This document shows, in pieces, positions 19,701-25,750 of a DNA stretch of 25,750 nt; within the stretch, counting starts at the first letter, position 1, and the number at the start of each line of letters is the position of its first letter. A program made the position numbers and the translations under genes. The DNA lies in contig DATJYK010000244.1 in NCBI GenBank assembly GCA_035578005.1, positions 1 through 25,750 of the forward strand, in the 5' to 3' direction. The notes beneath the pieces are model-generated. The model was given only the letters and a program-made list of their open reading frames with translations. It was not told where the DNA came from and made no database searches. This stretch comes from Gp13-AA77 sp035578005 (GTDB lineage: Bacteria; Acidobacteriota; Terriglobia; UBA7540).

Positions 19701-20618
19701 TCCTTCGCGATCTTCAAACATCGTCAGGATGTGATCGCTGGAGAGGCCGTCGCTTTGCGCAAACACGCTCGTCCTCCCCTGGTGCACATGCAGCAGCCCG
19801 CGTTGCAACGTTCCCACCCACAAACCACCATCACGGTCCCGAAACATGTTCACAGGGGTGAGGCGGCCTGGCGGCGTCGCAATCTGGTACTCACGAGTCT
19901 TTTCATCCATGAACTGCCAAAGGCCCTCCCCAACGGCAAGCAGCCCCGCTCGGCTATCCCCTTCTGCTAACGCTTGCGACGTTTCAATCGGGTGTGGCAT
20001 GGGATAGCGCTGGGGAGGGCCAGGCTTCCACCGCCACAGCCCCGTTTCGGCTCCGGCCCAGATGCGGCCCTCGCCGTCCTCATAGAGTGACCACACCCAC
20101 TGGCCGAGATTGCCGTCGCTACCGTAGCATTGAACATTGCCACGCTGAATGGCGCAGAGCCTGCCCTTCGGAACCTGGAAGGTTCCCGCCCAAACCGTGC
20201 CTTCGCGGTCCTCCAACAGAGTTAGAACGTTTTGTCCGGCAAGCTCGGCGTACGTTTTGAGTTTGCCGTCCTTCCAGCTTGCCAGGCCTTCGAGAGTGCC
20301 GATCCAGAGAGTGCCATCGCGCGCGGCAACCAAGCTTCGAATATTGCTACTCGGCAGGCGCTGACCGGGAGGAGGATTCCATGGTACAAATCGCACGCCA
20401 TCAAAGCGAAGGAGGCCGAATTCGGTGCCTAGCCATAGATAACCATCCGGAGTCTGGGCGATCGAGCGAACGCCGGCCTTCAAGGAGCTATCTTGAATGT
20501 TCCAGGCTGTGTGAGCGTATTGACTGGCATCCAAAGAGGGGTCTAGCGCCAGAACGGAAGGAGGGCAGCATGCCACCACAGCAACAGCCAGCACTCTCAA
20601 AGCGGAGCTAGTCTTCAT
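16716..20618 (-). CDS. Gene B: propeller sensor histidine kinase with two PAS domains
   Basis: Membrane sensor kinase of about 1,300 residues. Seen: signal peptide (1-25, hydrophobic then SVLA), propeller (about 30-690, starting AHTAWNIQDSSLKAGVRSIA), Y_Y_Y (about 714-776), membrane helix (about 780-800), PAS (about 810-925), second PAS (about 930-1050), HisKA with His1078 in AHEVNQPL, and HATPase with DSGIG near 1226 and GMGMGL. The start at 20618 is supported by an AGGA seven bases upstream. The reading frame stays open back to 20870, but that part is an out-of-frame reading of gene A's HATPase. The gap to gene A is 28 bases, so co-transcription is likely. Its propeller differs from those of C, E and F, while its double-PAS block matches F and its transmitter matches A, D, E and F. 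The N-box reads NLIMNGIEAM, with Gly where paralogs have Ala; the key Asn is kept. Confidence 0.93.
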   Translation of the reverse strand: MKTSSALRVLAVAVVACCPPSVLALDPSLDASQYAHTAWNIQDSSLKAGVRSIAQTPDGYLWLGTEFGLLRFDGVRFVPWNPPPGQRLPSSNIRSLVAARDGTLWIGTLEGLASWKDGKLKTYAELAGQNVLTLLEDREGTVWAGTFQVPKGRLCAIQRGNVQCYGSDGNLGQWVWSLYEDGEGRIWAGAETGLWRWKPGPPQRYPMPHPIETSQALAEGDSRAGLLAVGEGLWQFMDEKTREYQIATPPGRLTPVNMFRDRDGGLWVGTLQRGLLHVHQGRTSVFAQSDGLSSDHILTMFEDREGNIWVGTTDGLDRFRETPVFSISVKQGLSNPSVESVLVARDNSVWLSTLDGLNHWNDGRVTIYWPGGRDAKDSARLRVTGQSGSAFYTSEKEGVTEIADPGLPDTAVGSLYEDDRGRIWVSTPKGIARFENGRFSVVKEVPGGWVNAITGDTKAGVWISYQDQGLVHWADGKLVEEVPWSRLGGNVVASSVMPDPVRGGLWLGFFQGGLVHFKDGQISASYGKKEGLGNGRVMGLQLDADGTLWAATEGGLSRIKDGRIVTLSSPNGLPCDTVHWSVEVDSSFWLYTACGLIGVARSELEKWASDPRRGIQFTVLGRSDGVRNRALLTGYTPRVSKSADGRLWFTNLESVSVMDPRHLALNKVAPPVHIEQVTADAKTYDPRAGLRLPARVRDLAIEYTALSFAAPETVRFRYKLEGQDPDWREVLNDRKVQYSNLAPRKYRFRVLASNNSGVWNEQGDTLEFSIAPAYWQTNWFRGLCAAIFLALVWAAYQLRVHRLQRESKQLRDAIDTIPGYVWSALPDGSVDFINRRWLEFSGVSLENALGQGWEAAVHPDDRAGFAGEWRKAVASGKAMESEARVRRADGQYRWLLVRNVPLRDQAGRIVKWYGTSADIDDRKRAEETLREQANLLDLTHDTIFVADMQGVIKYWNRGAEEQYGWTAEQAVGTLAHELLKTVFPTSREEVIAEVTRAGRWEGELLHTRKDGTPIVVACRLALQSDEQGAPLAILESNNDITDRKRAEEERERVRQLEADLAHINRVSMMGELAASIAHEVNQPLSGVVSNGSACLRWLTGNPPNVDEALENARRIVRDGKRAGEIITRIRVLTKKTATSRERLDLNETIRDVLALFGDEAKKKSVNIQTRFADDLSPVSGDRVQLQQVMLNLIMNGIEAMSSVADRVRELVITTRNMDPDQVQVTVEDSGIGIDAQTTDRIFDSFYTTKPSGMGMGLSISRSILQAHGGRIWATAKDGTGAIFHLTLPTYHKGESHAGVA
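16740..17495 (-). repeat. Common transmitter module, copy in B
   Basis: HisKA plus HATPase block homologous to that in A, D, E and F. The DHp segment matches E through the VLTKKTA stretch. Confidence 0.85.
17496..18221 (-). repeat. Double-PAS block, copy in B
   Basis: Partner of 1574-2299. The propeller upstream is unrelated at the DNA level to that of F, so similarity is confined to this block, the membrane helix and the transmitter. Confidence 0.85.
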
Positions 20619-20629
20619 TCTGGTTTCCT
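20619..20629 (-). promoter_or_regulatory. Ribosome-binding site of gene B
   Basis: AGGA seven bases before the ATG at 20618. It decides the start of B against the longer frame reaching 20870. Confidence 0.7.
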
Positions 20630-20646
20630 GGGACACGACAACGGCG

Positions 20647-23600
20647 TCAGACTCCGGCCTTGGAGTCTTCATCATGGTACGTCGGAAGGGTAAAGTGGAA
20701 GCTTGTTCCTGGGCCCCCATTGGCCGTAGCCCATAGCCGGCCCCCATGGGCCTGAAGGATGGAACGGCTAATCGAGAGTCCCATACCCATGCCGTCGGGC
20801 TTGGTGGTGTAGAACGAGTCAAATATCTTGTCGATTGTCTGAGCGTCAACGCCTGTGCCCGAGTCTTCAACCATTACCTCCACCTGCTCCACATCCATGT
20901 TCTGAGTGGTGACAACGAGTTCTCGCGCCCGGTTACTTACACTGCTCATCGCTTCGATAGCGTTTATGACCAGATTCAGCAGCACCTGCTGAATCTGCAC
21001 TCGATCGCCTAAAGCCGGTGAAAGGTCATCGGCAAACTGCGTTCGGGTGATCACGCTCTTCCTTTTTGCTTCGTCCCCGACGAGGGCGAGGACGTCGCGA
21101 ATTGTTTCATTCAGATCCAGCCTCTCTCGAGACGTTGCAGCCCTTTTTGTCAGGGCCCGAATCCGGGTGATGATTTCACCGGCTCGTTTTCCGTCGCGGA
21201 CGATGCGACGGGCATTTTCCAGAGCTTCGTCCACATTAGGCGGATTTCCGGTCAGCCAACGCAGGCAGGCGCTGCCGTTGCTCACGACGCCTGCGAGCGG
21301 CTGATTGACTTCATGCGCGATCGAGGCGGCCAGTTCCCCCATCATGCTCACGCGGTTCAGGTGTGCGAGATCGGCCTCAAGCTGGCGCAGCCTCTCTCTC
21401 TCCTCTTCGGCCCGTTTGCGTTCTGTGACATCGACTGCCGTACCGACGTATTCAACGAGCTCGCCGGTTTCGTCGAGGACCGGGTGGCCTATCATATTTA
21501 TGTTTTTTACCGTTCCGTCCGGCAGCACGATCCTGAAACCGCCTGCATAGTCAGTCTTATCGCGGAGCGCCTTCTCCAAGTCCTCGGTAGCCCTGTTGTA
21601 ATCTTCCGGATGGATTCGGTGCAGGAATCTCTCCAGAGGGGGCGGGCCCTCCCTGGGCTCGAAGCCAAAAATTCGGAACACTTCCTCAGACCAGTAGTTC
21701 CGTTTAGCCGTGACAGGGCTCCAAGCCCAACTGCCCGTGTGGCTCAGCCGCTGCCCTTCGGCTAGGTAAGCCTCACTTCTCCGCAGTGCCTCCTCAGCGC
21801 GCTTGCGGTCGGTGACGTCCCGGGCTACCTTCAGCAGGAAACGACGACCTCCAAACCAGTACTGACTGGTGTGTACTTCCACTGGGAACAGCGTCCCATC
21901 CTTTCGCCGATGCCAGTGCGTGTCGAACACGAATTCACCCGCCGCCGCCCGCTGCGCGACTGATTCCATCTGGGCTCGATCCGAGTCCAGGTGGAAGGCA
22001 ACCGCCGTCGTCCCAATCAGTTCCTGCCGCGTATAACCCAGGCTTTCGCAGGCCTGCCGGTTCACATCGACAATCGTCCCTTGCTCGAATGCGTAGATGA
22101 AGAGGGCGTCCGCCGCGTGGTCCACAAATGTGCGGAAGCGCGTCTCGCCCTCACGCAGCGCTTCCTCGGCCTGGTTGCGTGCGGCCCGGGATCGCAGGGT
22201 GACGATGCCGAACGCCAAGTCGGCAGCCAGTTCCTCCAGCAGCCGAGTCTCTTCCGACGTGAAGGCGTTGGGCTGTGCGGAATAAATGGTAAGGCTGCCG
22301 AAAGCGGTGCCGTGTTCGTCTTTGAGCGGCAGGGCGATGCCGGAACGAAAATCGCGCTGCAAAGCGCTCTCCCGCCAGGGCGCAAGTCGAGGATCCGTTG
22401 CGAAATCCTGAATGCAGCAAGTCTTCCCGCTGCGGATGGCCGTTCCCGTGGGGCCGCGCCCACGCTCCGTGTCGGCCCAAGTAATGCCGGCGGTTGCGAG
22501 ATATCCCTCCTCGGCCCCGGTCCACGCGGCAGGGCGCACGCTCTTGGCCTCGTCGTGTTCGGCATAGGCAACCCACGCCATGCGGTAGCCGACCTCCTCA
22601 CAGACGATCCGGCAGATTTCCTGGAGCAAGCTCAGCTCGTCGGTGGCGCGCAGGAGGGTCTGGTTGCAGTTGCTGATGGCGCGGAGTTCGCGATTCGAAC
22701 GACGCAATGCCTCCTCCGCCCGCTTGCGATCATCGATGTCAGTACTTGTGCCATACCATTTGACGATCTTCCCCACTTTGTCGCGCAGCGGTACATTGCG
22801 GATCAACAACCACCGATACTGCCCGTCCGCCTTGCGTACGCGCGCTTCACTTTCCATCGCCTTCCCACACTCCACGGCCGCGCGCCACTCGTCCATGAAC
22901 CTGGCAAGGTCATCGGGGTGAACGGCCACCTCCCAGCCCCAACCCAGGCCCTTCTCCAAAGAGACTCCGCTGAACTCAAGCCAGCGCCGATTGATGAAGT
23001 CGACGGACCCGTCCGGCAGAGTGCTCCAGACGTTTCCCGGGATGGTGTCGATCACGTCCCGAAGCTGCTTGGACTGTTTTTGAAGCTGGTGGACACGGAA
23101 CTGGTAGGCCGCCCACAGCACTGCCAGAAACACGGCCGCGCAGAGGGCGCGAAACCAATTCGTCTGGTAAAAGTGCGGCTGGAGCACGAACCGCACGCTG
23201 GCCCCCTGCTCATTCCAAATGCCGTAGTCGTTCGCCGCAGCCACCTGGAACGAGTATTTTCCGGGAGCCATGTTCGTGTAGTGGGCCGTGCGGCGCGTGC
23301 CGGCGTCCACCCAGTCCTTATCAAAGGGTTCGAGCCGGTATTTGAAGTGCAGCTCTTCCGGAGCGGAGAAGCTCAGGGCCGTGAAGCGGAAATCGAAGGT
23401 GTTGTTGCCGGGGGGTACGGAAGTCTGGTTGTCGAGCACCAGCGTCAACTTGTTTGCCCATGCCTCCTCCAACACGACGGGCGGAGGGAGGCGACTGCCC
23501 GCGGCGGGGTCAATCGCCACCACGCCGCGTATCGTAGGAAACCATATCCGCCCGTCGGTGGTTTTCCAGACTCCCGGGCTCCCCCCATTGCATTCGCTGC

Positions 23601-25389
23601 TCCTCATGCCCTCGGCGACCCCGTACGAGACCGGCAAAATGGAAGAGATCCTCCCATCGGCAAAATCGTTGAGCTCCTTCAGACTGAGACGGAAGATATT
23701 GTGCGTGGAGCTGAACCAGAGATTGCCCGTTCCGTCCTCCAGAATGCGCAATAACATGTTATTGGGCAGACCGTCTTTCGTCGTAATCGCTTTAAAGCGG
23801 CCATCCCGAAAACGGAACAATCCCCCGCCGTATGTCGCCAGCCAGAGAGTCCCGGTCGAATCTTGGTAAATATCCGAAATGTGGCCGGGCAGACTTTGGT
23901 TCTGGTGGTACGGGACGGCTTTGCCATCGCCCACATAAAAGAGCCCCTCGATGGCAACCACCCAAGAGCCACCGTCCCGGCCCCCGATGATATTATTCAC
24001 GCCGGAGATGCCGGGGATCTGATCCAATTTCCCCTCGCGAAAGCGGTAAAGCCCGCCGGGGCGCGCCTCCATTAACCCCCCGATCCACAGTGTGCCCTCC
24101 CGGTCCTGATAAATCGATGCCACGGCCGACGCTTCCACCTGGAAATGGCTCAGCACGCCCGATCGCCAGCGATACAGCCCGCCGTACCCGCCGAACCACA
24201 GGTCGCCATCGCCCGTCTGGGCAATGGCGAGAATGTTCGTCACACCCGGAAACAGATGAAACCGATGACCATCGAACCAATAGAGCAAATCCCCGCCTAG
24301 CCAAATGCGGCCTTCCCGATCCTGAAACACCGTATTGAAGCCTGTGTCTGAGAGGCCTTCGTCCTTTGCGTACGCTGTCAACGGGGCTGGCCGGAGACGA
24401 AGCAGCCCCAGCCCAACCATTCCAACCCACAGGTTGCCTTCTCGATCTACCAGGAGGCTGCGCACCTTGGGCAATTCGCCGCCATTCGCAGGCAACGATA
24501 AGGGTTCGGGAGGACTGAGCCTTCCGTTCACAATCGGAACGAGTCCGGCCGGCGTGTACAGCAGCAATTCCCCATCCACACCCTGTGCCATGGTGAGGGC
24601 GTACTCGGGATCATACCCGACCGACAGTGCGCGCCGCCCAATAGGCGGTAGCGGTAGATCAGAGAATACCCCCTGGTAATAGCGCACCAGCCGATACTCG
24701 TCGCGCACAGCGACCCAAACACTTCCGTCGCGAGCTTCTTGAACGAGAAAAACGCTCGGCTTGCGGACATGCAAGGTCGCGATGGAACCGTCGGCACCGA
24801 AACGCACAAGGTCGGTTCCACAGCGAAACCACATGCTTCCGTCCCGCGCCTGCAGGTAAAACTCCCTGACCGCCTTCCCCCGGTAAGTGGGGTAAGCCTC
24901 CAGTTTGGCGCCGGCAGACTTTGCTACCCCGCGCGAGGTTTTGATCCACACGTTCCCTTCGGCATCTCCGCGGATGGATTCGATGAACCTGCTCGGCAAG
25001 CCGTCGCGCTCGGTGTAGGTGGTGGCAACACCGTTTTCCAGCCGGATGAGGCCGTCCTCAGTACCGATCCACAATGCTCCGGAACGACTTTCGTACAGAG
25101 AGAGGATCTGATTACTGCCGAAACCCGGAGTATCCCCCGAGTCGAAAACCCGGAAGCGCTCGCCATCAAAGCGCGCGAGCCCCCCGAATGTGCCTATCCA
25201 GAGATAGCCGCGATGATCCTGCAAGATCGCATTCACCGAGTTTTGCGGTAGACCTTGCTCCGTTTGCCAGACTGTGGTGATGTACTGCGTCGGATAGGAT
25301 TGTGCGCGGACGGGAGCTATCAAGAGACTGGTCAGCAGACCTGCGGCAAGAATAACTGCGAGCCGATGCTGCCGTGGATGCTGCACCAT
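20647..25389 (-). CDS. Gene A: propeller sensor histidine kinase with PAS-GAF-PAS-PAS
   Basis: Membrane sensor kinase of about 1,580 residues, first gene of the array. Seen in order: signal peptide (about 1-29, ending APVRA), periplasmic beta-propeller with many LWIGT/LWFGG-type Reg_prop blades (about 30-650), Y_Y_Y domain (about 681-742), one membrane helix (about 746-766), PAS (about 775-890), GAF (about 910-1060), two further PAS domains (about 1083-1195 and 1205-1325), HisKA with phospho-acceptor His1359 in AHEVNQPL, and HATPase with N-box NLVINAIEAM, G1 box DSGTG near 1507 and G2 box GMGMGL. Such proteins autophosphorylate on the histidine and pass phosphate to a response regulator. The ligand is unknown. 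The ATG at 25389 is chosen because it starts directly before a good signal peptide; a TTG 132 bases upstream stays in frame but adds 44 residues unlike the family. This is the only member with GAF. Function class is firm, start is moderate. Confidence 0.93.
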   Translation of the reverse strand: MVQHPRQHRLAVILAAGLLTSLLIAPVRAQSYPTQYITTVWQTEQGLPQNSVNAILQDHRGYLWIGTFGGLARFDGERFRVFDSGDTPGFGSNQILSLYESRSGALWIGTEDGLIRLENGVATTYTERDGLPSRFIESIRGDAEGNVWIKTSRGVAKSAGAKLEAYPTYRGKAVREFYLQARDGSMWFRCGTDLVRFGADGSIATLHVRKPSVFLVQEARDGSVWVAVRDEYRLVRYYQGVFSDLPLPPIGRRALSVGYDPEYALTMAQGVDGELLLYTPAGLVPIVNGRLSPPEPLSLPANGGELPKVRSLLVDREGNLWVGMVGLGLLRLRPAPLTAYAKDEGLSDTGFNTVFQDREGRIWLGGDLLYWFDGHRFHLFPGVTNILAIAQTGDGDLWFGGYGGLYRWRSGVLSHFQVEASAVASIYQDREGTLWIGGLMEARPGGLYRFREGKLDQIPGISGVNNIIGGRDGGSWVVAIEGLFYVGDGKAVPYHQNQSLPGHISDIYQDSTGTLWLATYGGGLFRFRDGRFKAITTKDGLPNNMLLRILEDGTGNLWFSSTHNIFRLSLKELNDFADGRISSILPVSYGVAEGMRSSECNGGSPGVWKTTDGRIWFPTIRGVVAIDPAAGSRLPPPVVLEEAWANKLTLVLDNQTSVPPGNNTFDFRFTALSFSAPEELHFKYRLEPFDKDWVDAGTRRTAHYTNMAPGKYSFQVAAANDYGIWNEQGASVRFVLQPHFYQTNWFRALCAAVFLAVLWAAYQFRVHQLQKQSKQLRDVIDTIPGNVWSTLPDGSVDFINRRWLEFSGVSLEKGLGWGWEVAVHPDDLARFMDEWRAAVECGKAMESEARVRKADGQYRWLLIRNVPLRDKVGKIVKWYGTSTDIDDRKRAEEALRRSNRELRAISNCNQTLLRATDELSLLQEICRIVCEEVGYRMAWVAYAEHDEAKSVRPAAWTGAEEGYLATAGITWADTERGRGPTGTAIRSGKTCCIQDFATDPRLAPWRESALQRDFRSGIALPLKDEHGTAFGSLTIYSAQPNAFTSEETRLLEELAADLAFGIVTLRSRAARNQAEEALREGETRFRTFVDHAADALFIYAFEQGTIVDVNRQACESLGYTRQELIGTTAVAFHLDSDRAQMESVAQRAAAGEFVFDTHWHRRKDGTLFPVEVHTSQYWFGGRRFLLKVARDVTDRKRAEEALRRSEAYLAEGQRLSHTGSWAWSPVTAKRNYWSEEVFRIFGFEPREGPPPLERFLHRIHPEDYNRATEDLEKALRDKTDYAGGFRIVLPDGTVKNINMIGHPVLDETGELVEYVGTAVDVTERKRAEEERERLRQLEADLAHLNRVSMMGELAASIAHEVNQPLAGVVSNGSACLRWLTGNPPNVDEALENARRIVRDGKRAGEIITRIRALTKRAATSRERLDLNETIRDVLALVGDEAKRKSVITRTQFADDLSPALGDRVQIQQVLLNLVINAIEAMSSVSNRARELVVTTQNMDVEQVEVMVEDSGTGVDAQTIDKIFDSFYTTKPDGMGMGLSISRSILQAHGGRLWATANGGPGTSFHFTLPTYHDEDSKAGV
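20672..21422 (-). repeat. Common transmitter module, copy in A
   Basis: HisKA plus HATPase block homologous to that in B, D, E and F. The DHp version is that of B and E, but the HATPase half is more diverged (DSGTG, NLVINAIEAM). Confidence 0.85.
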
Positions 25390-25750
25390 TTCCGCTCGTG
25401 TGCCGGTGCGGCGGATCGGCTGCACGAAGTGCCGGTAGGCGCTGGTTGGAGAGACGACCGCTAACACCGCAAGTCCTGGACCCCCATACCAGCAACTTAT
25501 GGCCAGCGCAAACGCTAGCAAAAGGAGCCGCGGGAACGCTGAAGTGGAAATCTCGCAGGAGTGGCTACGCCTCCCACGGAACGCCGTCGCGTAACGCTCA
25601 GAACCTTCATCATCGTCGATTCTCTTGGGTCAAATCGCAATCCGAAGACCATTCACATTGTACTACCCCCTGCTCGTAAAAATTGGACGACATCAGGGAC
25701 AGTCCGACAATGCTTGCTAATCGTAGCGTTGCGCCGAACGGGCAGGGCGC
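25390..25750. other. Leader region upstream of gene A
   Basis: About 360 bases without a recognisable gene. It holds the candidate promoter, an in-frame TTG-started extension of gene A (25390-25521), a 32-codon minus-strand frame beginning near 25620 without a known match, and a short stretch at 25525-25560 that resembles the very end of the kinase genes. Confidence 0.5.
25657..25690 (-). promoter_or_regulatory. Candidate promoter for the array
   Basis: A TACAAT -10-like hexamer (25657-25662) lies about 270 bases before the start of A. The matching -35 position (around CAATTT) is a poor fit to the consensus. It is the best candidate I see upstream of A, but is weak. Confidence 0.25.

Noticed and set aside
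21991..23754. 587-codon open frame on the plus strand
   Set aside because: It lies fully antisense to gene A, across the PAS, GAF and membrane-helix coding region. The minus-strand protein has clear domains, while the plus-strand translation has none. It is a shadow of codon bias.
794..25389. Hybrid two-component systems of the Bacteroides type (propeller kinase fused to receiver and AraC)
   Set aside because: All six proteins end shortly after the HATPase G2 box. There is no receiver Asp motif or AraC helix-turn-helix.
1..25750. CRISPR array, insertion sequence, tRNA or prophage
   Set aside because: No regularly spaced identical repeats, no transposase or integrase frame and no tRNA-like fold noticed. 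The large repeats are explained by paralogous kinase genes.

Overview
The window carries six very large genes in a row, all on the minus strand. Each encodes a membrane-bound sensor histidine kinase of the 'two-component regulator propeller' type: export signal, periplasmic beta-propeller (Reg_prop repeats), Y_Y_Y domain, one membrane helix, one or more PAS domains (one protein also has a GAF domain), HisKA dimerisation domain and HATPase. In transcription order I call them A (25389-20647), B (20618-16716), C (16605-12814), D (12686-8943), E (8825-5013) and F (4936-794). Gaps between them are 28, 110, 127, 117 and 76 bases, so an operon-like unit is likely. There is no tRNA, rRNA, transposase, CRISPR array or response regulator. 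None of the six proteins carries a receiver domain.

The organism is a moderately GC-rich Gram-negative. Many large Reg_prop/Y_Y_Y kinases without fused receiver or AraC domains, plus an intergenic heptamer tandem repeat, fit Acidobacteriota best, with Verrucomicrobiota as an alternative. This is inference; there is no marker gene.

Layout: 1-793 is non-coding in appearance, with a three-copy degenerate repeat, a heptamer tandem repeat and GC-rich hairpins. 794-25389 is the kinase array. 25390-25750 is the leader of gene A with a weak candidate promoter.

The main observation is that the array is a mosaic. Five kinases (A, B, D, E, F) share almost the same transmitter module, while C has a different one. 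C, E and F share one propeller type; E and F are collinear without a net length change over 2,555 bases. B and F share a double-PAS block of 726 bases with no net length change, although their propellers differ. C and E share a PAS block of 339 bases although their transmitters differ. The intergenic regions B-C and D-E are near copies of each other and keep the same hairpin. The likely picture is several periplasmic sensors feeding one common partner regulator encoded outside the window. The H-box type (HEVNQPL, as in FixL, TodS and DctB) points to a FixJ/LuxR-type or NtrC-type response regulator as partner, but none is visible here.
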